Shown: piece by piece, positions 1 through 7,637 of the stretch
How the letters are laid out: every line of letters begins with the position of its first letter
How positions within the stretch are numbered: the stretch's first letter is position 1
Assembly: GCA_024235995.1 (NCBI GenBank)
Contig: JACKLI010000001.1
Coordinates: forward strand, 2,914,001 to 2,978,000
DNA length: 64,000 nt
Direction: 5' to 3'
Origin: Burkholderiaceae bacterium
GTDB taxonomy: Bacteria; Pseudomonadota; Gammaproteobacteria; Burkholderiales; Burkholderiaceae_C
Translations under genes and position numbers: made by a program
Notes under the pieces: generated by a model
Database searches by the model: none
What the model saw: only the letters and a program-made list of their open reading frames with translations
Told to the model about the DNA's origin: nothing

Positions 1-2
1 CC

Positions 3-452
3 GTCGACAAGCTCACCATCGCACCCTTTCGCTCGTCCGGTGAATCCGTGACGGCGCTGATTGGCGGGCATGTGGACGTGGTGTCGGCCACCGCACCGGT
101 CATCCTTCCACAGGTGGTGGCGGGCAAGCTGCGGGTGCTGGCCAGCGCTGCCGCCGAGCCGGGAACCGGCGCCCTCGCCGGCATCAAGACCTGGCGCGAG
201 CAGGGCGTGCCCGCCGACTACGTCAGCTACAACGGCGTAATGCTGCCGCCCGGCGTGAATGCCGAACAGATCCGTTATTGGGAAGAAGCGCTACGCCGTG
301 TCTCGCAGGACAAGAACTGGCAAACCATGGTCGAACAGTCGGGCAACAAGCCGATCTTTCGCGGCTACGTCGAATCGCACCGCTACCTGATGTCCGAGTG
401 GCAGTCCGCCACCGAACTGGCCACCAGCCTGGGCCTGAAAGGCGCGCGATGA
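3..452 (+). CDS. Bug-family tripartite tricarboxylate transporter substrate-binding protein, C-terminal part
   Basis: The frame is open from the window edge, so the N-terminus and signal peptide lie outside. About 149 residues are visible. They carry features typical of the C-terminal lobe of Bug/TctC periplasmic binding proteins: a segment around a GG-HVDV motif followed by VVAGKLRVLA, then TWREQGVPADYVSYNGV. This family binds small carboxylates in the periplasm; some members work with TctAB membrane subunits and many are orphans. The stop codon overlaps the start of the next gene (ATGA at 449-452), so the two are translationally coupled. That coupling suggests the ligand is an acid handled by the carboxylase. 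Family is sure; ligand unknown. Confidence 0.88.
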   Translation, partial: VDKLTIAPFRSSGESVTALIGGHVDVVSATAPVILPQVVAGKLRVLASAAAEPGTGALAGIKTWREQGVPADYVSYNGVMLPPGVNAEQIRYWEEALRRVSQDKNWQTMVEQSGNKPIFRGYVESHRYLMSEWQSATELATSLGLKGAR

Positions 453-2035
453 CCGTGCGCCATGACTGCCCCCTGGCGCCTGACGGTGAATGGGCCAGCG
501 AGTTGACCGAACTGCAGCAGCGCCGCGCCAGCGCACTGGCCATGGGTGGGCCCGACGCATTGGAGCGCTTCAAGGCCACTGGCCGCATGAACGCACGCGA
601 GCGCATCGCCACTCTCGCCGACGCGGGCAGCTTTCAAGAGATGGGAATGCTGGCCGGCAAGGGCCAGTACGACCCCGACGGCCGCTATCTGCGCACCGAC
701 CCCACCAACGCCATCATCGGCACCGCGCGCGTCGACGGACGCAAGGTGGCGCTGCACGTCGACGATTTCACCATCAAGGCCGGCAGTTCCGAAGGCACCA
801 TCGCCGACAAATGGATCTACATCGAGCGCCTGGCCTACCAGTTGCGCATGCCATTGGTGCGTCTGGTCGACTCGGCCGGTGGCAGCGTGAAGCTGTTGAT
901 GCAGATCGGCGGCACCAAGATCCCCGAATACACGACCTGGCCCACGCAGGAGCTGTTGCAGACCGTGCCGGTCGTCGGTGTGGCCTTGGGGGCCTGCGTT
1001 GGACAAGGAGCCATCAAGGTTTTGTCCTCGCATTTTTCCGTGTTGGTGCGCGAGCAGGCGCAGGTGATGGCAGCCGGGCCGCACGTGGTGCGTCAAGCCT
1101 ATGGCGTGGAGGTGGACAAGAACGCGCTGGGAGGTTGGCAGGCCCAGCGCAAGAGTGCGCTCGTGCACAACGAGGCTGAAGACGAGGCCGATGCGCTGGC
1201 CCAGGTTCGGCGCTTTCTTTCCTACCTGCCGCGCAGCGTGCACGAGCTGGCGCCGGTCATGGCCTGTGACGACGACCCGAATCGTGCGGACGATTGGCTC
1301 AAGGACGCGATCCCGCGCGATCGCCGCAAAATCTACGACCCACGCAAGCTACTGGCGGGCGTCTTCGATCGCGACAGCCTGTTTGAAATCGGACGCTGGC
1401 AAGGCGGCTCCATCCTGACGTTGCTGGGGCGCCTGAACGGCGTGCCGATCGGAATCCTGGCCAATGACCCCAAGGTCCAGGGCGGAGCCATGACGCTGGC
1501 CGCCGCCTGGAAGATGGAGCGCCACACCCGTCTGTGCAGCCAGTTCGGCCTGCCAGTGGTCAACTTTGTCGACCAGCCCGGCAACGCGACGGGGCTGGAG
1601 GCCGAGCTGAGTGGCACCTTGCTGGGCGCCGTACGCGTAGGCGAGGCGCTGGCGGCCTGTCGATCACCCTGGGTGTCCATCTTGATCCGACGCTGCTTCG
1701 GCATGGCCGGAGCGCTGCACGGGCCCAAGGGGGGCGATCGCCTCAACCATCGCTTCGCCTGGCCATCGGCACGCTGGGGCTCCATCCCGATAGAGGGCGG
1801 CGTGATGGCTGCCCACAGGGCGGAAATTGAAACGGCGATCGACCCCGCCGCCAAGCGCGTCGAGCTGGAGGCGCACTACTTGCGCGTCACCTCACCGTTT
1901 CGCACGGCGGAAAGATTTGGCGTGCTCGATGTCATCGATCCACGCGAGACGCGGCGCGTATTGTGCGACTGGGTCGAGGACGCCTGGACGGTCGTCCAGG
2001 GCGATTTGCCACGGCGCCAACTGGGGTACGATTGA
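449..2035 (+). CDS. acyl-CoA carboxylase carboxyltransferase (beta) subunit
   Basis: A 528-residue protein of the biotin-dependent acyl-CoA carboxylase carboxyltransferase family (propionyl-/methylcrotonyl-CoA carboxylase beta type). It has two crotonase-fold halves. The first (about residues 85-250) carries LVDSAGGSVKLL at the oxyanion-hole position. The second (about 290-510) carries FVDQPGNATGLEAE and IRRCFGMAGALHGPK, corresponding to the usual DTPGF and RKAYGGAY motifs but divergent from them. The ATG at 449 overlaps the upstream stop, which fixes the start; a longer in-frame extension from 278 would overlap the binding-protein gene. No biotin carboxylase subunit is seen in the window. 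The divergent motifs make the acyl-CoA substrate uncertain. Confidence 0.85.
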   Translation: MTVRHDCPLAPDGEWASELTELQQRRASALAMGGPDALERFKATGRMNARERIATLADAGSFQEMGMLAGKGQYDPDGRYLRTDPTNAIIGTARVDGRKVALHVDDFTIKAGSSEGTIADKWIYIERLAYQLRMPLVRLVDSAGGSVKLLMQIGGTKIPEYTTWPTQELLQTVPVVGVALGACVGQGAIKVLSSHFSVLVREQAQVMAAGPHVVRQAYGVEVDKNALGGWQAQRKSALVHNEAEDEADALAQVRRFLSYLPRSVHELAPVMACDDDPNRADDWLKDAIPRDRRKIYDPRKLLAGVFDRDSLFEIGRWQGGSILTLLGRLNGVPIGILANDPKVQGGAMTLAAAWKMERHTRLCSQFGLPVVNFVDQPGNATGLEAELSGTLLGAVRVGEALAACRSPWVSILIRRCFGMAGALHGPKGGDRLNHRFAWPSARWGSIPIEGGVMAAHRAEIETAIDPAAKRVELEAHYLRVTSPFRTAERFGVLDVIDPRETRRVLCDWVEDAWTVVQGDLPRRQLGYD

Positions 2036-2083
2036 ACCCGAAAACGGCACGCCCCGCCCGGCAAGGCTTTCTAGAATGCCGGG

Positions 2084-3901
2084 ATGCTTTCCGCCCCCCT
2101 CCCCCGCCCCATCCGCCCCCTGCCCGACGAGCTGATCAGCCAGATCGCCGCCGGCGAGGTGGTGGAGCGCCCCGCCTCGGTCGTGCGCGAGCTGCTGGAC
2201 AATGCGCTGGACGCGGGCGCCACGCAGATCACCCTGCGCCTGTCGGCCGGCGGCGTGCGCCTGATCGCGGTGGAGGACGACGGCCAGGGCATCGCGCCCG
2301 CCGACCTGCCGCTGGCCCTCAAGCGCCACGCCACCAGCAAGATCGGCAGCCTGGCCGAGCTCGAATCGGTGGGCACCATGGGCTTTCGCGGCGAGGCGCT
2401 GGCGGCCATCGGCTCGATTGCCGAAACCACCCTGCTCACCCGCACCGCCGGGCAGGCCCAGGCGCAGCTGCTGGATGCGCGCACCGGCGAAATCACCCCC
2501 GCCGCCCGCAGCCGGGGCACCACGGTCGAGGTCAAGGAGCTGTTCTTCAGCGTGCCGGCGCGGCGCAAGTTCCTGAAGAGCGACGCCACCGAGCTGGCGC
2601 ACTGCGTCGAGGCCGTGCGCCGCCACGCGCTGGCGCGCCCCGCGGTGGGCTTCGCCGTCTGGCACGAAGGCAAGCTGATCGAGCAGTGGCGCGTGCAGGC
2701 CGGCGACGATGCGCTGGAGCGCCGCGTGGCCGACGTGCTGGGCGAGGATTTCCTGGCCGACTCGGTGGCCATCGACCACCGGCTGGGCCCCGTGCGCGTC
2801 ACCGGCCGCGCCGGCGTGCCCGACATCGCGCGCTCGCGCGCCGACCAGCAGTTCGCCTACGTCAACGGCCGCTTCGTGCGCGACAAGGTCATCGTCCACG
2901 CCGCCCGCGCCGCCTACGAGGACGTGCTGCACGGCCAGCGCCAGCCGGTGTACGTGCTGCACATCGCCATCGACCCGGCGCGCGTGGACGTCAACGTGCA
3001 CCCGACCAAGATCGAGGTGCGCTTTCGCGACGGGCGCGAGGTGCACCAGGCCGTGCGCCACGCCATCGAAAACGCCCTGGCCGCGCCGCGCGCCGCGCGG
3101 CTGGCCGAGTCCGCGCTGGCCACGGCGACGGCGCCGTCCGAGGCTTTCAATTTCAAGCCTTTTGGGTCTCCAGCCCCCGTGCAACAAGCCCAATCAGCTA
3201 TTCATTTCGAAGCGCTTCCGGACCACGTGGTGCGGGAGCTGCAGGCCCTGTGGCAGCCTGGCTCGGCAAGCGGCTCCGCCCCAGCCCCTGCAGCGACCGA
3301 GGCCGAGGCCGCGCCCGACTGGCCCCTGGGCCGCGCCGTGGCGCAGCTGCACGGCATCTACATCCTGGCCGAAAACCGCGCCGGCCTGATCGTGGTGGAC
3401 ATGCACGCCGCGCACGAGCGCATCGTCTACGAGCGGCTCAAGCAGCAGCTCGACAGCGCCCGCATCGCCAGCCAGCCGCTGCTGATCCCGGCCACCTTCG
3501 CCGCCACGCCCACCGAGGTGGCCACGGCCGAGGGCGCGGCCGCCGCGCTGCGGCAGCTCGGACTGGAGATCACGCCCTTCTCGCCCAAGACCCTGGCCGT
3601 GCGCGCCGTGCCCACCAGCCTGGCCGCGGGCGACGCGGTGGAGCTGGCGCGCAGCGTGCTGGCCGAGCTGAGCCAGCACGAGGCCGCCACCGTGGTGCAG
3701 CGCGCCCAACACGAGCTGCTGGCCACCATGGCCTGCCACGGCGCGGTGCGCGCCAACCGCCGCCTGACGCTGGACGAGATGAACGCCCTGCTGCGCCAGA
3801 TGGAGGCCACCGAGCGCAGCGACCAGTGCAACCACGGCCGCCCCACGTGGCGCCAGCTCAGCCTGCGCGAGCTGGATGGACTGTTCCTGCGTGGCCGCTG
3901 A
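2084..3901 (+). CDS. mutL: DNA mismatch repair protein MutL
   Basis: A 605-residue MutL. The N-terminal GHKL ATPase shows ISQIAAGEVVERP, the DAGA and DDGQGI motifs and GFRGEALAAI. The dimerisation domain follows a variable linker at about residues 345-420. The linker includes a low-GC stretch at 3143-3207 that matches a dispersed repeat. The C-terminal domain contains DMHAAHERIVYE, fitting the D(Q/M)HA-X2-E-X4-E metal-binding endonuclease motif, plus ACHGAVRAN and CNHGRPT. This suggests a nicking-competent MutL, unlike the E. coli enzyme. It couples mismatch recognition by MutS to strand incision. The reading frame overlaps miaA, a common proteobacterial pairing. Confidence 0.97.
   Translation: MLSAPLPRPIRPLPDELISQIAAGEVVERPASVVRELLDNALDAGATQITLRLSAGGVRLIAVEDDGQGIAPADLPLALKRHATSKIGSLAELESVGTMGFRGEALAAIGSIAETTLLTRTAGQAQAQLLDARTGEITPAARSRGTTVEVKELFFSVPARRKFLKSDATELAHCVEAVRRHALARPAVGFAVWHEGKLIEQWRVQAGDDALERRVADVLGEDFLADSVAIDHRLGPVRVTGRAGVPDIARSRADQQFAYVNGRFVRDKVIVHAARAAYEDVLHGQRQPVYVLHIAIDPARVDVNVHPTKIEVRFRDGREVHQAVRHAIENALAAPRAARLAESALATATAPSEAFNFKPFGSPAPVQQAQSAIHFEALPDHVVRELQALWQPGSASGSAPAPAATEAEAAPDWPLGRAVAQLHGIYILAENRAGLIVVDMHAAHERIVYERLKQQLDSARIASQPLLIPATFAATPTEVATAEGAAAALRQLGLEITPFSPKTLAVRAVPTSLAAGDAVELARSVLAELSQHEAATVVQRAQHELLATMACHGAVRANRRLTLDEMNALLRQMEATERSDQCNHGRPTWRQLSLRELDGLFLRGR
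3143..3207 (+). repeat. dispersed short repeat, in-frame copy in mutL
   Basis: This low-GC stretch inside the MutL linker contains CAAGCCCAATCAGCTAT (3185-3201). The same 17-mer occurs on the opposite strand inside truB at 36241-36257. The copy also shares the spaced pattern TTCAAGCC ... AGCCC ... TGCA(A/G)CAAGC ... CAGCTAT with the copy between yejF and yejE. It is translated in frame and lies in a region of the protein expected to be disordered. Confidence 0.7.
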
Positions 3902-4889
3902 CATCGCCCCGCCCACGATCCAGGCGCTGTGCCTGGCCGGCCCCACGGCCAGCGGCAAGAGCGCGCTGGCGCTGGCGCTGGCCGAGCGGGTGCCGGTGGA
4001 AATCATCAGCGTCGACTCGGCCCTGGTCTATCGCGGCCTGGACATCGGCACCGCCAAGCCCACGCCGGCCGAGCGCGCGGCCGTGCCGCACCACCTGATC
4101 GACATCCGTGAGCCGACCGAAACCTACAGCGCCGCCGATTTCGCGCGCGACGCCACGCGCCTGGTGACCGAGATCCGGGCGCGCGGGCGCCTGCCGCTGC
4201 TGGTGGGCGGCACCCTGCTGTACTTCAAGGCCTTGCTGGAAGGCCTGGACGAGCTGCCGCCCGCCGACGCGGCCGTGCGCCGGCGACTGGACGAACGCGC
4301 CCGCCAGCACGGCTGGCCCGCGCTGCACGCCGAACTGGCGCGCGTGGACCCGCAGGCGGCCGCCCGCCTGCCCGCCACCGACAGCCAGCGCATCCAGCGC
4401 GCGCTGGAGGTGTGGCAGCTCACGGGTCGACCGCTGTCCAGCTTTCACACTACAAAAACAAGAGCTGCCGGCGCTGATCAGACGGGCGCCATGCCTCTTT
4501 TTTCCTTGGAGCCCACCGATCGCGCCGCGCTGCAGCAGCGCATCGCCCAACGCTTCGACGCCATGCTGGCGGCCGGCTTGCTGGAGGAGGTCGAGGCCTT
4601 GCGCGCGCGCAGCAACCTGACGCCCGATCTGCCCGCCCTGCGCTGCGTGGGCTACCGCCAGGCCTGGCAGGCGCTGGACGAAGGCTGGCCGATCGCCACC
4701 CTGCGCGAGCGCGGCATCATCGCCACGCGCCAGCTCGCCAAGCGGCAGCTGACCTGGCTGCGCAGCCTGCCCGGGCGGCGCGTGCTGCCCACCGACGACG
4801 CGCACCCGGCCCAGGCCCAGGCCTGGGCCGCGCCGCTGGCCGCCTGGCTGCAGGGCCGGGCCAGCCAGCCCGGCCACGCGCCCGCCTGA
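3876..4889 (+). CDS. miaA: tRNA dimethylallyltransferase
   Basis: A 337-residue MiaA that transfers dimethylallyl to A37 of tRNAs reading UNN codons, the first step of ms2i6A synthesis. Visible motifs are the P-loop GPTASGKS (about residues 22-29), SVDSALVYRGLDIGTAKP, the DIREPTETYSAADF substrate loop, LVGGTLLYFKAL and RCVGYRQAW. The ATG at 3876 overlaps the end of mutL by 26 nt. A GTG at 3891 is an alternative start that removes five residues. The segment at 4445-4508 is a low-GC dispersed-repeat insertion, translated in frame near the variable HTTKTRAAGADQTG region, where other MiaA proteins vary. Confidence 0.96.
   Translation: MDCSCVAADIAPPTIQALCLAGPTASGKSALALALAERVPVEIISVDSALVYRGLDIGTAKPTPAERAAVPHHLIDIREPTETYSAADFARDATRLVTEIRARGRLPLLVGGTLLYFKALLEGLDELPPADAAVRRRLDERARQHGWPALHAELARVDPQAAARLPATDSQRIQRALEVWQLTGRPLSSFHTTKTRAAGADQTGAMPLFSLEPTDRAALQQRIAQRFDAMLAAGLLEEVEALRARSNLTPDLPALRCVGYRQAWQALDEGWPIATLRERGIIATRQLAKRQLTWLRSLPGRRVLPTDDAHPAQAQAWAAPLAAWLQGRASQPGHAPA
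4445..4508 (+). repeat. dispersed short repeat, in-frame copy in miaA
   Basis: An AT-richer stretch inside miaA (CTACAAAAACAAGAGCTGC followed by a GGCGCT...GGGCGCC dyad). It resembles the dispersed repeats at 37163-37215 and 60853-60920 in its AGCTGC-N-GGCGC pattern. It adds about 20 residues to a variable part of MiaA. Assignment rests on pattern resemblance, not on a long exact match. Confidence 0.5.
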
Positions 4890-4934
4890 TCGGTCGCCCG
4901 GCCGGCCCGGCTCGGCCCCGGGCCGCGCAGTCCA

Positions 4935-4946
4935 ATACGAAAGTAT
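4935..4946. promoter_or_regulatory. small dyad upstream of AraC-type regulator
   Basis: ATAC-GAAA-GTAT forms a 4-bp-arm dyad, followed shortly by GTATC. The AT-rich patch lies 25 nt before the regulator start. It could be a promoter or autoregulatory site, but the arms are too short to be convincing. Confidence 0.25.
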
Positions 4947-4971
4947 CGAGTTGTATCTAAAATCGGAGGCC

Positions 4972-5976
4972 ATGTCGCCTCCACCGCCGCCCGCCTGTGC
5001 CCTGGAGCACTGGGACTCCAGCGAACTCGCTCCCGCCGAGCGGCTGGCGTATTGGCACGACGTGGCGCACAACTGGGTCGACGTGCAGCCCCTGTCGCCA
5101 GGCGAGTCGCTACAGGCCTCGTGGTCGCTGCTGCGCGGCGCCGACTGCTTCTTCGGCACCAAGCAGTCCAGCGCCTACGAGATGCGCACCGCCGCACGCC
5201 ACGTGCCGCCGGGCGAGGACATGGTGGTGATCTCGCTGCTGCAGTCGGGCGAGATGCGCCTGAACGCCGCGCCCGGCGAGCACCAGCACGCCACCGCCGG
5301 CACGCTGGGCCTGTACGTGCCCTACCAGGACGCCTGCTACCGCTGGGGCCCCGGCGCGCGCCAGACCTACGTCGCCCTCACGCGCCGCGAGGTGGCCGCC
5401 GCCCTGGGGCGCGAGCCGACCAACATGGCCATCGCCCTGGCGCAATGCGCGCTGGCGCCGCTGCTGGCCAGCCAGCTCAGCCACCTGGCGCTGCTGGCGC
5501 GCCAGCCCGACCGACTGGACGAGTACGAATACGCCGGCCTGCTGGACGCCACGCGCGCCCTGACCCTGCTGACGCTGCGCAACCTGGGCCGCCAGGGGCA
5601 AAACGTGGATCGGCCCGACGACGCCGCCGACCCCCAGCATCGGGGCCGCCACGCGGCCGCGCTGCGCTTCATGCAGCAGCACGCCCACCGGCACGACCTG
5701 CACGCCGACACCATCGCCCACGGCGCCGGCTGCTCGCGCACCCGGCTGTACGAAGCCTTCGCCGCGCGCGGCGAGACGGTGATGGGCACCCTGCGCGAGC
5801 TCCGGCTGCAGCGCGCCCGCGCCCTCATCGAGCAAAGCAGCCGCCTGAACGTCGGCGCCCTGTCCTGGCGCTGCGGCTTTGCCGACCCCTCGGGCTTCAG
5901 CAAGCTGTTTCGCGCGCGCTTCGGCCTGGCGCCCACCGAATGGCACCAGCAGGCGCGGGCCGCCACCCGGCGCTGA
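4972..5976 (+). CDS. AraC-family transcriptional regulator
   Basis: A 334-residue regulator. The N-terminal part (about 1-200) resembles the AraC-binding-like domain that opens with a (P/E)RLAYWHDV motif. The C-terminal 100 residues form the two-HTH AraC DNA-binding domain (HADTIAHGAGCSRTRLYEAF ... LSWRCGFADPSGFSKLFRARFG). The ATG at 4972 has a GGAGG at 4965-4969, only 2 nt away. An in-frame TTG at 4951 would add seven residues, so the start is uncertain. The gene stands alone between miaA and the exported-hydrolase operon. Whether it controls that operon is unknown. Confidence 0.9.
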   Translation: MSPPPPPACALEHWDSSELAPAERLAYWHDVAHNWVDVQPLSPGESLQASWSLLRGADCFFGTKQSSAYEMRTAARHVPPGEDMVVISLLQSGEMRLNAAPGEHQHATAGTLGLYVPYQDACYRWGPGARQTYVALTRREVAAALGREPTNMAIALAQCALAPLLASQLSHLALLARQPDRLDEYEYAGLLDATRALTLLTLRNLGRQGQNVDRPDDAADPQHRGRHAAALRFMQQHAHRHDLHADTIAHGAGCSRTRLYEAFAARGETVMGTLRELRLQRARALIEQSSRLNVGALSWRCGFADPSGFSKLFRARFGLAPTEWHQQARAATRR

Positions 5977-6019
5977 TCCGCCGGGCGGCGCGGACCGGGC
6001 ATGCCGAGCATCATCCAGG

Positions 6020-6078
6020 CCCAATCGAGCTCCATCGCCCTTTAGCCAAACGCGTCCAGCTCTTCTTTTGATAGCTAC
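6020..6078 (+). repeat. dispersed short repeat, intergenic copy
   Basis: An intergenic copy of the short repeat family after the AraC gene. It contains CCCAATCGAGCTCCA, then GCGTCCAGCTCTTCTTTTGATAGCT, with the characteristic GATAGCT end. Evidence is pattern similarity to the copies at 53864-53890 and 36236-36275. Confidence 0.5.
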
Positions 6079-6086
6079 CCAGCCCA

Positions 6087-6113
6087 GGCCCGGCGCCGCG
6101 CCAACGCCGGGCC
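6087..6113 (+). terminator. GC-rich hairpin downstream of AraC gene
   Basis: GGCCCGGCG and CGCCGGGCC form a perfect 9-bp stem with a 9-nt loop, about 110 nt after the AraC stop codon. There is no T-run, so it is a weak or Rho-assisted terminator candidate at best. Confidence 0.35.
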
Positions 6114-6175
6114 GCGAAATCATAGAGACCCCGCCTCGTCTCCCACGAGCGACATCTTGGGTGATGGCGTCCCGA

Positions 6176-6258
6176 GTTGGGTTCAGGCGTCCGGCCCACC
6201 TGTGCCACACCGCCATCTGCCGGCATGCTGGCTACCCGAACGTCCGGCTGAACCCAAC
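6176..6258. promoter_or_regulatory. palindromic leader upstream of exported-hydrolase operon
   Basis: GTTGGGTTCAG (6176-6186) and CTGAACCCAAC (6248-6258) are perfect 11-bp inverted repeats. Between them, CGTCCGGC occurs twice as a direct repeat (6188-6195 and 6241-6248), and GCCGGCATGCTGGC is a near-palindrome. The block ends 14 nt before the first gene of the operon. It may be an operator, an RNA leader structure or a small repeat. Confidence 0.4.
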
Positions 6259-6272
6259 CTTCGGCTCCTTGC

Positions 6273-7637
6273 ATGCCCATGCCCCGATCCTTCACGACCC
6301 AGCCACCCACCGGCCTGCCCCGGCGGCGCGGCTTCATCGCCGCGGCCGCGTCCGGCCTGGCCCTGCCCGTGCTGGCGCAGGCCAGCCCCAGCGCCGACCC
6401 CAAACCCACCCAGGGCCTGGAGCGCAGCCGCACCCGCGTGGCCGGCTTCGCCGACGCCGAGATGGACTACCAGCTGCTGCGCCAGCTGGGCACGGCGCGC
6501 TATGGCGGCGCCTCGGTCGGCGAATGCCTGGCCCTCGCCCAGCGCATCCAGAACGGCGACCCGGCCAGCTGGATCGCCCAGTTCGCCGCCGCCGGCGCGC
6601 GCCAGCAGGCCGACGCCCAGGCCCGCGCGCAACGCGGCCACGCGCAGAGCGCGCGCGACCAGTACCTGGTGGCCTGCAACAGCTTTCGCGCCGCCGAGTA
6701 CTACAGCGGCGTGCTCGACCCGCAGCACGCCCAACTGGGCCTGCAAAGCCGCGACTGCTTTGCCGCCGCCATGCGCGCGCACGGCGCACCGTTCGAGGCC
6801 TTCACGCTGCCCTGGGGCGACACGCCGCTGCCGGCCTACTACTTTCGCAACCCGCAGGCGGGCGCGCGCGCCGGCAAGACGCTGCTCGTCATCAGCGGCT
6901 ACGACGGCACGCTGGAGGAAACCTGGCTGGCCTACGGCCGCGCGGCGCTGGAGCGCGGCTACCACCTGATGCTGCTGACCGGCCCCGGACAGATGGACAC
7001 GCTGCGCTTTCACCCGCGCCTGGCCTTCGTCCCCGAGTACGAGCGCATCGGCAAGCTGGCGCTCGACCACGTGCTGGCGCGCCCCGGCACCGACGCGCGC
7101 CGCGTGGCGCTGATGGGCATCAGCTACGGCGGCTACTTCGCCTCGCGCATCGCCGCGCACGAGCCGCGCCTGCGCGCGCTGATCGCCAACTCGCCCATCG
7201 TCGACCTGCACGCCTACATGGTGTCGTTTGCCGGCTTCGATCCGGCCGAGATGCCCGACGCGCAGGACATCCACCTGGACGACATCGACCACATCCCGCC
7301 CAGCGAGTTGCCGGCGCAAACGCGCGAGATGATGCGCAACCTGATGCTGCGCCTGGGCCAGGACAGCTTCAAGCAGGCCTATCGGCGCCTGCGCCAGTTC
7401 CGCGTCGATGACGCGGGCCTGGCGCGCATCCGCTGCCCCGCCCTGGCCCTGGTCGGCAGCGGCGAAGGGGCCGAACCCTTGGCGCAATACCGCCATTTCC
7501 TGAAGACCGTGGCCGGCCCCGTATCGGGCCACGTGTTCAGCGCCGAGGAAGGCGCCGACGGCCACTGCCAGGTCGCCAACCTGGCCTATTCGGCGGCCGT
7601 ATCGATGGACTGGCTGGACGAGACCTTCGCGGCATGA
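6273..7637 (+). CDS. exported alpha/beta hydrolase (prolyl-oligopeptidase-like), Tat-type leader
   Basis: A 454-residue protein. The N-terminus has an arginine-rich PRRRGF motif followed by a hydrophobic stretch ending in ALA-type residues (LPVLAQA), a likely Tat signal. The C-terminal half is an alpha/beta hydrolase: nucleophile Ser284 in GISYGGY and probable catalytic His431 in GADGHCQ. The N-terminal helical region (about 45-170) resembles the lid/cap of large dihydropseudooxynicotine-hydrolase or FrsA-like enzymes. A second Met at 6279 is possible as start. It overlaps the next gene by 4 nt (ATGA). The substrate is unknown; the two following genes are also secreted hydrolases. Confidence 0.85.
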   Translation: MPMPRSFTTQPPTGLPRRRGFIAAAASGLALPVLAQASPSADPKPTQGLERSRTRVAGFADAEMDYQLLRQLGTARYGGASVGECLALAQRIQNGDPASWIAQFAAAGARQQADAQARAQRGHAQSARDQYLVACNSFRAAEYYSGVLDPQHAQLGLQSRDCFAAAMRAHGAPFEAFTLPWGDTPLPAYYFRNPQAGARAGKTLLVISGYDGTLEETWLAYGRAALERGYHLMLLTGPGQMDTLRFHPRLAFVPEYERIGKLALDHVLARPGTDARRVALMGISYGGYFASRIAAHEPRLRALIANSPIVDLHAYMVSFAGFDPAEMPDAQDIHLDDIDHIPPSELPAQTREMMRNLMLRLGQDSFKQAYRRLRQFRVDDAGLARIRCPALALVGSGEGAEPLAQYRHFLKTVAGPVSGHVFSAEEGADGHCQVANLAYSAAVSMDWLDETFAA

